A DNA stretch of 64,000 bases from Sanderia malayensis (lineage: Eukaryota; Cnidaria; Scyphozoa; Semaeostomeae; Pelagiidae): NCBI GenBank assembly GCA_013076295.1, contig RQOL01000024.1, forward strand, positions 62,001 to 126,000, written 5' to 3'. This document shows positions 33,157 through 44,800 of this stretch, piece by piece. Made by a program: the position numbers and the translations under genes. The notes under the pieces were generated by a model. That model did not search any database. It saw only the letters and a program-made list of their open reading frames with translations, and was not told the DNA's origin. Position 1 is the first letter of the stretch; every line of letters starts with the position of its first letter.

Positions 33157-33602
33157 TCACAAGATGTAATGTTCAGCGATATGCTGCAGCACGTTATCCA
33201 AGTCTTCTGCCCCATGCATCCTATATCGCTCGTGCCACATAAGCTCATCCAGGTAGGATGGCACCCTTAATGTTGTCCCAAGTAATGCCAAGCACCTTAG
33301 TCTTTTCCCCATGCTCACGGTGCACCTAGGGTATCCTTGGCACAGTTCAGGTTCTTTCACTCCATCTCCTTCCTTAACTGCAATCTCCCGGGCTAACTCT
33401 ATCATTTGTTTTCCACTTACGCAAGTGAAATCCTCCTTCTTTCTCGCTCGCGCCCTCTCATACATACTCACAGCCTCCTTCGTGTTCTCACATCTCGTCA
33501 CTAAATTGTCTCCTATCATTTAGCTCTCAAAGTCTGGGTCTTCCTTTTCATACTTCTGGATGTGATGCCTAAGAGCACAGTTTAGGAGAAATAGCGACTG
33601 TT
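33157..33602 (-). pseudogene. BEL/Pao RT fragment (third copy of one family)
   Basis: Minus-strand LLNCALRHHIQKYEKEDPDF, MIGDNLVTRCENTKEAVSMY, ELAREIAVKEGDGVKE. It is closely similar to the RT downstream of the catalytic box at 36777-37040. The expected FxDDL box reads IGDNLV, so the catalytic aspartates are lost. The 5' side is replaced by LINE sequence at 33603. Confidence 0.7.
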
Positions 33603-33939
33603 TTAATACTTCATCATAGGTGGTTTGATGGAGGAAGAAAGACACTTTGTCGTTGTTTGGGAGACCATAGATGAACTGCCTCGTTTCTGCAACAGGGACA
33701 GCTTTCTTGTTTAGTGGCAACAGTTGCAAATATTTATTCAGTACAGATGGACTCAGTGTTGAACGCTTAGCTGGTGGGTGTAAGACGCTATGAATGACTT
33801 TCCATACCTCTTTCTTGTTTTGCTTTGAAAGTGCCTTATGATAAAAAGAAGCTTTCGCTTTTCTCACTGCTTTCTTTACGGCACGTTTACTTTCTCTAAA
33901 TTTCTCCCACAACAGACTACTGTCAGAGTGACTCTCCAA
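33603..33939 (-). pseudogene. LINE fragment between endonuclease and RT
   Basis: Minus-strand WEKFRESKRAVKKAVRKAKA, SFYHKALSKQNKKEVWKVIH, LLPLNKKAV reads like the linker region of non-LTR retrotransposon ORF2 (the basic stretch before the RT, with W..I). It passes in frame into BEL/Pao sequence (LNCALRHHI) near 33602, making a chimeric ORF of 139 codons. Confidence 0.5.
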
Positions 33940-34025
33940 TTAAACTTCAACTGTTGGTCGTCTCGTCTGGCCGTCCTGCTCATGTGGGGTGTTCTGCAAG
34001 CATGAAGCATGAAAGCATAACAAGA

Positions 34026-34559
34026 TCATGTCCTTACATAAGAATCGAATTTGTATTCACTTTTGAAGTTGAAGTAAGCTACCTCTTTGCATGACACACC
34101 CATTTGAGTCATACGACGACAACCAGGAGATTCAGGGTGACGCGCTCTTGCTGGTTGTGATGATGGTGATGCATGCGGTGTTGATGTTCGCAAAGGAGGC
34201 AACAACGATAGCAGTAGCGGTGATGGTGTGTTTTTTGGACGAAAATAATTTTTGTTGTTCCGATAATGGTCAGCGCTATTGCTGCTGCTGTGGAAGTTAA
34301 TCGGTGGTGTGTGAATGTGTTGTGAAGTAATTTGAAACAGTCCTGTTGTCGTCGTCATCATTTCCATTTGATTGAATCATTCAAGTCTGGGTGATTTTGG
34401 AAGGGCAGAACTCTGTGAAGGCGGTCATTGCAAGTGTGTAGCATTGGCATAGTTGCAGTTGATGATTTCAATAGAAAACCTACACATTTTAAGACACTGC
34501 TGCTGTTGTTGCAGGGCTGCTCACTATTGGTGAGGGGGTGTTAGTAGCGCTGCCGCTGG
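34026..34559. repeat. GTGATGGTG/GCTGCTG-rich low-complexity stretch
   Basis: Degenerate trinucleotide repeats (GATGGTGATG, TTGCTGCTGCTGTGG, CTGCTGTTGTTG). They keep short ORFs open on both strands, but no protein family is recognised. They interrupt or border the BEL/Pao copy that resumes at 34560. Confidence 0.5.
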
Positions 34560-35700
34560 TGATGCGGGTGGCGGTGGTAGTGTTAATAACAAAAAATATC
34601 CCGGTAACGAGCCCAGACTGCTGACACCACTATTCAATGTGCCCCTTTTAGCTGGCTTATTCATCACCATAGCTTTTCCCAGCTCCGAACGGCCACATTT
34701 TAACATATCCTTTTCACATGCCCAACCTATACCAAGTACTTTAGTCTCTCCTCCAGCTTCTCTTGCCCCAATGTATCCTTGGCATAGGATTTCGTCAACC
34801 TGTCCTTGCGACATATCACTACCAGACTTCCCTTCAACCTACAACATTTTCTCTCCCAAGCCTTTATCATTTATCTTCCATTTTCTTACCTGAAAACCTC
34901 CTTGCCTTAACCTATTCCATGCCTTGTTGAATGGCTCAAAGGCTGCATCCTTATTGTCGGCTCCAGCTACCAAATCATTCACATAGAATGACTTAGACAA
35001 AAGAGCAACAAAGTCTGGATCTAATTCTCCAAGTCTGCAAATGGTGGCGAAGAACTGCATTCAGTAAAAATGGTGAACTGTTTACCCCAAACACAACCCG
35101 ATTGAACCTATAAATAACAACCTCTGACTCTTTATGTCATCAACCCAGAAAAATCTCAAGCAATCTCTATTTACTAGGTTCACTTCAATGTTCAAAAATG
35201 CCTCAGCAATGTTTCCAATAAGGCCTGCTCTCATACCACGAAATCTCAGTAATATATCAAATATATGTGGCATCAATGATGGACCAACATGGAAAGAATC
35301 ATTTAATGATATTTTTGTTACCTTATCTTTGCAGGAAGCATCATACACAATTCTAACCTTAGTTGTTTGTGAATCCTCCCTGACTACAGCTGAAGGAGGA
35401 AGATAAGATACCTTGTCTGCTTGATCCATATCTAGAACTCTGGATATAGTGCCTTGTTCTACCTGCTCTGCTATTATCTGATTATACTTCCTAAAGGTTT
35501 CTGGGTCCTGTCTGAGCTTCTTAACGTGGTTCTTCAACCTTGCCAGTGAATTGTTATAGTTCAATGGCAAGGGACCATGACCAGCTTTCTATGGCAACCT
35601 CACTGAATACCTACTCCCTGTAAATGCTATGTTATCTCCTAACAACTCCTGAGCTTCACCCACTGGTCTAATTCCTAAGCTATCCAGATTCCCTAGCTTA
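34560..35700 (-). pseudogene. BEL/Pao pol fragment, family B
   Basis: Minus-strand GNLDSLGIRPVGE, then [74 protein letters not shown]; after a frameshift FYVNDLVAGADN (where FYVDDLV is expected), QVRKWKIND and KVLGIGWACEKD. This is the Pao RT and the start of the connection. It differs clearly from the family at 36777-37574. The catalytic box has lost an Asp and the reading is broken near 35075. Confidence 0.75.
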
Positions 35701-35704
35701 TGCT

Positions 35705-37574
35705 ATGGGAAATATTGACTCTTTTGAAATCAGCATTTCCCAATCTCACCTTGTACACCAAATGTTAATCCTCATTCCTTACTCCTAATTGCACTGACAA
35801 TTTTTTGAACTCATCACTTCCTCTTAATGATTCTTGGGCATCCTTGATTCAAGTTCTCGCTGCTCTTTCAACTTCCTCTACTTCCAAGGCTCCTAATTTC
35901 GCTTTTCTCCCTGCCTTCAGCTTTATCAGGTTTACAATAAATCTCTGCACATAGGCAGTCACTCTGAGCAGCTTGGACAATGTGCTATGCTTATCTATCT
36001 TCACTATTTCATTCACTCCTGCCTTGCTTCTTAAGGTGACTAGAACATTTACATTCTTCTTTTGTCAATCCAAGAATTTCATTGACTCAGCACTGGACAA
36101 ACTCTTTCCACTCTCCATTGTTGTTGATCCAATAGAGAGCGGTCTTGCTGTCCAGCCTGACGCTGTCAAGCTTAAACTGTGGACTTAAAGCTTCGATCGC
36201 TGTGTTCTTGAGGGTTGCTAACATTCTCGTTCACATAAGCTCTAGCCGTGGAATGCTTAGTTCCGTAAGCGGGGCTACTCTGGTCTTCGCACACAAAAGC
36301 CTAGTAAAAATTCCTTCAGTTGTTTCTTCTACCAGGTAGATCATACCGCAATAAGCCTTTTGGCTGCCATCTGCAAAACCATGTAATTGCCTACTCAATA
36401 ATGTGCTTTTGTTTGTGGATACAACACATCTACGGAGGCAAATGCTTCCTGTTTCCTTCAAGTCCTTCAGCCACTGACACTCTTATCTGAAGGAATGGGA
36501 TCGTCCCAGCCCAATTTTTCAAGACACCATTCCTGGAATAGGATCTTAACTGAGACAGCTATGGGACTGACCAAGCCATGTGGGTCGAATATAGAGGCTA
36601 AGGCACTGAGGATTCCTCTCTTAGTGATTGGGACAGTCTTAATGATTTCTTCACTTCTATTTCCTAGATTGAATTCCCAGGTGTCCTTAAGATTGTCTCA
36701 CATAATGCCGAGCACCTTTTCTTTTCCCCCATACTCACCAGTGCACGTAGGGTTTCCTTGACATATGAGGTGTCTTCTATTCTAGTTCAAGTGTTAGTCT
36801 CTCTTTCACTCCCTCTCCTTCCTTAATGGCAATCTCCCAGGCTAACTCTCTATCATTTGACTTCCACTTACGCAAGTGAAATCCTCCTTCTTTCATTCTG
36901 TCTTTTGCCCTCTCATAGAGACTCACAGCCTCTTGGGTGTTCTCACATCCCGTCACTAGATCGCCTACAAAGAACCCTCCTATCATCTTGCTCATAAAGT
37001 CTGGGTCCTCCTTGTACTTTTGGATGTGATGCCTTAAAACACAGTTTAGGGGGAGTGGTGAAAAGTTACACCCAAAAACTACCCTGTTAAAGCGGTAAAC
37101 TACAACCTCTGGGTCCTTGGCATGTATGTACTTTAACCAAAGAAATCTAAGGCAATCTCGGTCCTTGGGGTGAATTTCAATGTTTAAGAAAGCCTTCTCA
37201 ATATCCCCCACCAAGGCTACTGGATTGGTCCTAAACCTCGGAAGAACATCAAATATTAAAGGAGTCAATGCAGGCCGTACATTTAAACAATCATTTAACG
37301 AGGCATCAGATTTACGATCCTTGCTTGAAGCATCGTACACTACTCTAACCTTAGTGGTTTCTGCATTCTCTCTCACCACAGCCCTGTGAGGGAGATAGTG
37401 TACAGTACCCGTGGCTTCAAGTTCTGTGGTCTGCTCTATTCCCTGTGCTGCTTGCTGGGAAATAATATCGTTGTACTGCTCATAAATAATTGGACTTTGC
37501 TCCAGTTTCTTGACCTGACTCTTCAAGCGTTGCAAGCTGACATTATAATTGGAGCCCAGGGGTTTATGCCCCAA
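35705..37574 (-). pseudogene. BEL/Pao pol, RT to RNase H, family A, decayed
   Basis: The minus ORF 37574-36777 starts MGHKPLGSNYNVSLQRLKSQ and has YLPHRAVVRENAETTKVRVV, YDASSKD, SLNDCLNVRPALTPL, DIEKAFLNIEIHPKDRDCLR, then FFVGDLVTGC where FxDDL is expected. Broken frames follow: KRGILSALASIFDPHGLVSP (near 36600), LHGFADGSQKAYCG and CAKTRVAPLTELSIPRLELM (36231-36461; RNase H-like start), ALYWINN (near 36140), and YVQRFIVNLIKLKAG with LEVEEVERAAR (35850-35950). The order is that of a Pao polyprotein. The mutated RT box and many stops make it inactive. The family B copy starts directly after it. Confidence 0.75.
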
Positions 37575-37583
37575 TTTGGGTTG

Positions 37584-37919
37584 TTAGTGCCGGCTACGTA
37601 CCCTCAGTCCTCCTTTTGTCAATTTGCTCACAAAGTCTGGGTCTTCTTTTTCATACTTCTGGATGTGATGCCTAAGAACCCAGTTTAGGAGAAATGGCGA
37701 AGAGTTACGCCCAAAAACTACCCTTTTGAAACGATAAACCACCACCTCTGGGTCCTTGGCATGTATATTTTTTAACCAAAGAAATCTGAGGCAGTCTCGG
37801 TCCTTGGGGTTTATTCCAATGTTTAAGGAGGTCTTCTCGATATCACCTACCAAGGCTACTGGATTTGTCCTAAACCTGAGAAGAACCTCAGAGATTAAAG
37901 GAGTCAATGAAGGCCTCAT
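37584..37919 (-). pseudogene. Duplicated RT segment of BEL/Pao family A
   Basis: Minus-strand PSLTPLISEVLLRFRTNPVA, LVGDIEKTSLNIGINPKDRD, HAKDPEVVVYRFKRVVFG, LRHHIQKYEKEDPDF is near-identical in layout to 36960-37290. A third copy of the end of this segment is at 33540-33602. The duplication lies head to tail with the larger copy. Confidence 0.75.
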
Positions 37920-37924
37920 TCAAG

Positions 37925-38679
37925 ATGTATGTTCAAATTGTCATACACTTCACGAGTGGACATCACTGTTGTCTTGTGTCCAAGATTGAGTAACGCTTGA
38001 ATATGGGAGCCTATTATTTGCTGCGTTTTCCCAAATCCTGATTTCAGAATTTTCTTTACTTCATCATAATTACGTTCTGTTAAATCCGTACCTTCTATTG
38101 CTTTGTACGCCTGTGGCCTGTCCTTCTAACGCGTTCACCAGGTAGCTCATCTTTTGGATTTATGGTAACTCTTCATTCTCGTCAATCGTACACATGAAGG
38201 ACTGTCAGTATGCTTGGAACTTCATCACATCGCCATTGAACTTTCCCAAACTAAATTTCGGTAGCCTTATTCCAGCTTGCATTCTGCTGTTGCTTGATGA
38301 ATGACTGTTGTTAAGGTGAGTTGGCGTTGAATTTCGTCTCTCTTCGTGAACATCCTCATTTGTCGTTCTGATCTTCATGGACTCAAGCCTTGTAACAATC
38401 TCTGTGATATTTGCATTTATTTCGTCGGATTCTTCCACTTCTCTTTCTATGTCATCCATATCACAAATTTCCATAATTTTTTCATTTAACTGGTGGAGGT
38501 ATTTCTTCTTTTCCCTCAAGGCATTTATCAATGAATCAGCCTCGGTGATCACTGCATCGCGCGGTATAGCCTCTGATTCTCTCAATATTACGTATGCCTC
38601 TCTCTCGACTTTCGTTACTGTAGCTCGCTTACCTCCTCGGATTCTTCGCAGTCTGTGCGCTAATCCTTTCTTTCATTGA
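37925..38679 (-). pseudogene. BEL/Pao gag fragment, second copy
   Basis: Minus-strand RGGKRATVTKVEREAYVILR, then EKIMEICDMDDIEREVEES and AGIRLPKFSLGKFNGDVMKF (DUF1759-type). It continues with decay through a stretch resembling KMSYLVNALEGQA. The gag then joins the RT segment at about 37920, with protease and N-terminal pol missing, so this is an internally deleted copy. Its 5' edge is at 38679-38680, where Harbinger sequence begins. Confidence 0.7.
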
Positions 38680-39222
38680 ATGGCATTGTACTATTCGAAA
38701 TTTACTACAATATCACCACTCCCAAATGTTTTTGCAGTAATAGATGGAACCCATGTAAAGACCATAGCACCTGAAAAAGGTGCTGTTGATTTATTTGCCC
38801 TAAAACAACAGCATAGTATAGTTTGTCAAGGTGTATGTGATGGAGCAATGAGATTCTTAGGCATGTCTGTCCACGATTCTCGTATGCTGCGAAATTTGTG
38901 GTTCTACAATGCAGCAAACAACGAAGATATTCTTCATGCTCCCCAGTGGTCCATGAATGAAAGTGTTCATCTGAAGCCGTATTTGGTTTGTGATGCGGCT
39001 TATCGTTTGTCCAGGTGGCTAATGAAGCCGTTTCCCTATTGTAAAAACATGCCAGAGCATCAGAAGGCATTTAATCTTGCACTGTCTCAAGAAAAAGTTT
39101 CGATTGAAATGGCTTTCGGTTTTTTAAAAGGAAGACGGAGGGTTTTACTTGCAAAAGTTTGTTTAAAGCCTTCTCTTGCAGCAGACCTTGTTGTTGCTTG
39201 TACAGTGCTTTTCTTTATCTAA
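38680..39222 (+). pseudogene. PIF/Harbinger DDE transposase (HARBI1-like), N-terminally truncated
   Basis: 180 codons, open: LPNVFAVIDGTHVKTIAPEK (first Asp), HSIVCQGVCDGAMRF, HDSRMLRN, VCDAAYRLSRWLMKPFP (second Asp) and EKVSIEMAFGFLKGRRRVLL (Glu). The spacing and motifs are those of HARBI1-type nucleases. The usual VGxPGS before HDS is missing (RFLGMSVHDS), which suggests a small deletion. The N-terminal third is absent because the gene starts at the junction with BEL/Pao gag. A convergent Myb-like ORF lies immediately downstream, as expected for the two-gene Harbinger system. Confidence 0.8.
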
Positions 39223-39946
39223 ATCTTCGGAGCTCTTCTTGTTGTTTTCTGAGAAGATCTTTGCAATTTCAATTAAAGTATGCTGGGTATGTATTCCGCT
39301 GTTATTTTCCATTTTCTCCATAGCTTCAAGAAACTGCTTCATCGAGTTGGTCTGTTGTTCTTGCACTTTATTTAAGCATTCCATTAAATGGGTTGCTGTT
39401 TGCGATTTTGATGCTTCTTTTCCTTCGTTCTTTTCTGCCGGACCTCTTCATCTCCTTTGTCTTCCTTATCCAGATCTTTCCTTTTCTCATTTATTACCCT
39501 CTCTGCATCTACTTTTGCACTAGGATTTTCTTCTGTCTCCCTGACTTGACTTCATTCATTGTAAGAAGACGTCTTGTTCTATAAACCTCATCAAAAATAT
39601 CATAGTACTTCGCAACATTCCTGGCACCCCCACTTCTCTTATTTGTATCTGCTGCCTCTTTGTAGCGATCTTTTAAATATCGTAATTTCTTCTTTTCTTG
39701 CTCCATTGTCTTCTCTATGCCTTTCTCATTCACTTTTCCTAGTATTCTGCGCCATGCTGGATTTCTGTGAATTACAAGATCTGCAAAGCATTCACGCCAT
39801 GTGTGCACCAAAGCATCGGTTTGTTCCACAGACCATCTACCACTGCCACCTTCATGTTGAGTCCTTTCTCCTTGATTTTCTGCAGCCTTTGTCTCTTTTC
39901 TTGCATTTTGCAATTCCGTCTGTCTCTGCTCAGGAAGCGAAATCAT
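39163..39946 (-). pseudogene. Harbinger Myb/SANT-like DNA-binding protein
   Basis: The ORF 39946-39509 (145 codons) contains GRWSVEQTDALVHTWRECFA, WRRILGKVNEKGIEKT and KKKLRYLKDRYKEAADTNKR, a Myb/SANT-like trihelix domain of the type that partners Harbinger transposases. After a frame change near 39530 the protein seems to continue with charged coiled-coil sequence (VDAERVINEKRKDLDKED) and then the piece 39384-39163 (QTNSMKQFLEAMEKMENNSG), which overlaps the end of the transposase on the other strand. Either an intron or two frameshifts separate these parts. The DNA-binding part itself is intact. Confidence 0.65.
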
Positions 39947-39968
39947 TGGGGCGCAGTATTTTTGTTAC

Positions 39969-39998
39969 CCATCTTACCCCGGGACCGGGGTAAGATGG
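39969..39998. repeat. Perfect 14-bp-arm palindrome CCATCTTACCCCGG
   Basis: CCATCTTACCCCGG-GA-CCGGGGTAAGATGG lies just upstream of the Myb-like ORF. It could be the fused ends of a small element or a regulatory hairpin. Confidence 0.7.
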
Positions 39999-40130
39999 CA
40001 ACATCATACCCAGGCTCAGTAGTGTGAATAGGTAAACAATGTTGCAATTTTTTGCAATACTCTCGTTCTCATCTGACATTTCATCAAATTTCTCAGTCAG
40101 CACACGCTTTTTGAAGCTGTATTCCTTTTT

Positions 40131-41164
40131 CACTGTCTTTGTCTTACAAAAGCTTTCAATTATTTGAAAACTGGATTGACCAGCTGTGTTATTGGTTTCC
40201 TCCTTTTTTCTTCTCTACTCTCGTAAACTCTTCTTCTTTCAGTCTTTCAATAACATCTTCCGCTGTGAGCACGTAGTGCTGTTGGAGGATCAAGCAATCT
40301 TGCTAAACTTTTGCAGCAGTCATTTAAATTCAGCCATCAATTTTCAAAAAGTGTTTGGAATGAAATGAAATAGATCAGGAGAGCTCTCAGGGTTGCGTTT
40401 TTAGACCCCAATCAAGTCTACAAAATAATCTTCACATTTGTGAAAGTAATTTAATTTTTAGTTCCTGGGAAACAACATTTTATTTATGAGCTATTTACAG
40501 AGCTACAGGGAGCAGGGTAAAAAGCTGCGATGCGCTCCAATACACAAGCTTGAAATGTGTCTTGGGCTACGATGTCGCAGCACCAGTTGCGAAGTTGTCT
40601 TGGTTCAAATGCCAAAATGGAGCACTTGCAAAAACGAGGGCTTGCAAAAGCAGTTCTAGTGGATTAATTCTGAAAACGGTTTTATGATCAATATTTAACA
40701 ACGTGGTAAAAAAATGTCATTTCTGGTTACAGTAGGGCTTAATAATACTTAATAATGTGTGTAAGTGCTATCCTTGTTATTTATTTTTTTACAAACACTT
40801 TGAGAAATGGAAGAAGGACGAGTTGTATTGCGCATTTTTTCCTGAGAATGCTTACATTTTGTAAGAATAATATAATTGGTGATTGAAATTACACTTGGGT
40901 CTTTGTCCACATATTCGTTTTCCGCGAAAAATAAGTAAAATTGGGCAATCGAAGCTTTAGAGGTATCTCTAGATGTAAGGGACACCCCATATTTGGTTGA
41001 TAAAGACAAACTAACACTTACTGAAAACCGGGGTGTCTCAAAAATTAAGGTTAAAGCTATTGAATTTTAGAACATGTGGTTTGGGACCATTATGCATGTA
41101 TGTTTTTGCATTTAACAGTTAACTTCTGTGTTTTATTAATGTGATGTTTGTTTTAAATTTACTA
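40131..41164. other. No gene; contains a dispersed repeat at 40740-40990
   Basis: The minus strand at 40990-40740 carries a repeat also seen, diverged, at 22560-22860 on +. Shared words are CGCGGAAAACGAA.ATGTGGACAAA and AATACAACT.GxCCTTCT. Nothing else is recognisable. Confidence 0.4.
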
Positions 41165-41434
41165 TTATTTCTTTCTTGCATCTTCAACATCGCCATCATT
41201 AAGATATAAGTTGCCATCACAAAATTCCATGCCAGAGAACCCAAATATACGAGTATTAAAGTAGCTATGTCCTGTTTTTCGATTGCCGATAATTTGCAGT
41301 TGCAAGATCCGAATATACCCTTCTTGGACCACTTGTGTTATGTGGGTCGTTGTATTTGATATCCATATGTTTACAGTATTATTAAGTAAGCATTGTTGGC
41401 TGGTGCACTTGCTTGAAAGTATAAAGGCAGGCAA
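41165..41434 (-). other. Possible last coding exon, galactose-binding (DOC/APC10-like?) fold
   Basis: The minus-strand ORF of 89 codons ends in a stop at 41165. It includes NTVNIWISNTTTHITQVVQE, GYIRILQLQIIGNRKTG and NTRIFGFSGMEF, a pattern of beta strands reminiscent of DOC/APC10-like galactose-binding domains (QI.VxxNHxxGxDTHxRxI). A pyrimidine-rich acceptor (TTTATACTTTCAAG) sits just inside the ORF start, so this may be a terminal exon, but no upstream exon was found. The match is weak and this could be a repeat remnant. Confidence 0.25.
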
Positions 41435-41854
41435 GTGTCAATACAGGTGTACGTGTACATTTTTTTCTTGACATTATCCCTGTTTTCCGTTTTGTTTCTA
41501 TTATTTGATTTAAGAACGTTGTTAATAACTTTTTTAAAATAAAAAAGTATTGTCCTCAAATTTTTTGTTATTTTTTCTGGAGGTACTGTGGGGGGTTTTA
41601 CTCGAGTTTGACGACGACTTAGGATGTCTTTTAACCCCCCCCCCCCTCCCCCAAGGGCTGTAGAGAAAGTTTGCGTGGGGAAAACAAAATACACGCGCGA
41701 TGGACGAGAAGAGGTGTCGTGTCGTTCATTCTAAGTTCACTGGTTCACTTACCTCACGTGGAGTGGGTGTGGTGAGTGACAAACAACTTTATTTCTGTTC
41801 ATGTGCCTGGCCTGGCCTGCTGTGTTGTTGTGAGAATGAAGAAGAAGATTGGAG

Positions 41855-44800
41855 ATGGAGAAGGAGAAGCTCGTGCAAGCAAGAAATGAAACCAAGCTCA
41901 AGAATTATTCCTGGTAAGCATCAGCTAACTATTTTTCGCTTTAAATTTGCCAGTTGATGTAAGCAATAAATATGTTCATGGTATTTTGGCTGCAGAGTTT
42001 GTTGCAAATAACGGTCGATAACCTAAAATGGCAACCCAACCTAGGCTTATGGCCTAATCCAGTCAACTTTTATGGCAGTTGGAGTCAGACATCCATTTTT
42101 CATATTTTTGTGTAGTTTTTAGTCGACACAAAAGCTAATTTTGATGCCTCTCTTTCCTTACTTTTTATTTGTGTGAAGTGATTTGTGTCTAAATTCGTCA
42201 ATATTAATATCCAGGGTCTACTAAACAAATCTGACTTTCATGTCCCTGGAACCAGATTCAGATTCAGATTCAGAATTAGATTCAGATTCGACAATAACCA
42301 ACAATTGATTGTCCATAAATCTTTGGGTTGTAAATATTAAAATACCAAACCTGAATTATAGCCACCCCAATGCAATTACCTGTATTTTGAAGATTTTTCG
42401 AAAATTTGTCAGACAGGGGGTTCGTCTATAATTCAACTCATACAAGCAACTGCGGAAATTTTAGGCCAAGCCACTCTTCTGTAAATCTGCCTGAAACAAT
42501 TCGTAAAACAAATTTTCGTCTTTCAAACCTGAATTATAGCCATCCCAATGCAATTTCCTGTATTTTGAACATTTTTTGAAAATTTTTCAGCCAGGGGGTT
42601 CGTCTATAATTCAACTCATACAAGCAACTGCGGAAATTTTAGGCCAAGCCACTCTTCTGTAAATCTGCCTGAAACAATTCGTAAAACAAATTTTCGTCTT
42701 TCAAACCTGAATTATAGCCATCCCAATGCAATTTCCTGTATTTTGAACATTTTTCGAAAATTTTTCAGCCAGGGGGTTCGTCTATAATTCAACTCATACA
42801 AGCAACTGCGGAAATTTTAGGCCAAGCCACTCTTCTGTAAATCTGCCTGAAACAATTCGTAAAACAAATTTTCGTCTTTCAAACCTGAATTATAGCCATC
42901 CCAATGCAATTTCCTGTATTTTGAACATTTTTCGAAAATTTTTCAGCCAGGGGGTTCGTCTATAATTCAACTCATACAAGCAACTGCGGAAATTTTAGGC
43001 CAAGTCACTCTTCTGTAAATCTGGCTGAAACAATTCGTAAAACAAATTTTCGTCTTTCACACTTGAATTATAGCCATTCCAATGCAATTTTCTGTATTTT
43101 GAACATTTTTTGAAAATTTTTCAGCCAGGGGGTTCGTCTATAATTCAACTCATACAAGCAAGTACGTAAATTTTAGGCCAAGCCACTCTTCTGTAAATCT
43201 GTCTCAAACAACTCATAAAATATATTTCCGTCTTTCAAACCTGAATTATAGCCATCCCAATGCAATTATCTGTATTTTGAAGATTTTTAAAAAATTTTTC
43301 AGGCAGGGGGTTGTCTATAATTTGACTCATAGAGGCAAGTGCCTGGTTCTGGGCCCCGGACTCTTATGCTATTCTCACTGAGGGCACATTCGTTCAAACG
43401 AGAACTAAGATCATTTGACCACTCTTATATCCCTGCAGCGTCCACAGGGATACAGGGGGGGTCCCAATTAGCGGGGGGGGGGTTAGATTTTTGTTGATTT
43501 TCATGACTAAATTTTTATCTTATTTTGTCTATGCAAGACTGGTATCTATTTATTTTGTGATTTTGAATACTCTGATATGAATTTTCAATACGCGTCACTC
43601 ATGCGAAGTTGAAAAATTTTCGAAAAATCTTCAAAATACAGGTAATTGCATTGGGGTGGCTATAATTCAGGTTTGGTATTTTAATATTTACAACCCAAAG
43701 ATTTATGGACAATCAATTGTTGGTTATTGTCGAATCTGAATCTAATTCTGAATCTGAATCTGAATCTGGTTCCAGGGACATGAAAGTACAAATCTGCCAA
43801 AGAAATTTTTGTGTGACTAAAGTTAAACAGGGTATTTCAGTATATTTCATGGGTATGAAGTGTTCATCAGTGTTCTGCACAGATTATCAATGCCAAATTG
43901 AAATTGACCATTGCAACACTTTATACAGAAGAAACATGCAAACGTTTGATTCTGGGCTCCTTGGTGCTGACATCATCACTAACTTTGGTCTGATGGTGGA
44001 CATTAGACACAATCAATAATCTGATCCAGGTTTACCTGCACTACGAACATCATCACACAGCTTCAGGAATGCTTGCTACCCACAGTTTTCAGCACTTATT
44101 TCTGAGATATAGCAACAATAATACTTTGCTTATTCATTCCTTTGCTTTATCGTTGTCTGATTTTTGGCAAGCTTCAAAACCTTTTTCATCCCAGAATCCA
44201 AGCTACAAAACTACTGATCAATGCAGTTGTGATCTCTGCCATTGGACAGTGTCTTGCCTTCAGTGCCAGATAAGCCAGATATCAAAGATTCAACATCACA
44301 CAGCTAGTCTATTTGGCACATTTGCAACTCTAGATGCTAATTTTGATCTTTTGCACCTTGATATTGTTGGAAATTTGGTGTATCCTTCAAAGCTTTTTAT
44401 CACAGCTACGATTATCTCACTCTGAAAATGGTGTCAATGTTTTAAACAATAAGTCCTACTGTTTGAATCCAGCGCATTTGGATCCAGACACCATGGACAC
44501 ATGGGTGTTAATATTTCCTCCAATGACAAGATCTCTGCAACCATTGTTAATGGCATTCACAATTACCCGTCCTCCCCCAGTCCCAAATCCTCAGTTAACA
44601 AAATCCTGACTGTACTACTATTACAAATGGAAATTCTCGTAACAATCTTGCAAACAAGATAGCTGAGAGCTCAGTTTTTGAAACACGTTGCAGGTGGGTA
44701 AGGTCTTAAAGTCAACCAAGGGACAAACTTTTTGGGGTTATGGACTCATATGATTGTCTATGTCACAATTTGCTGGGGGCGGGGTCAATGAACCTATCAA

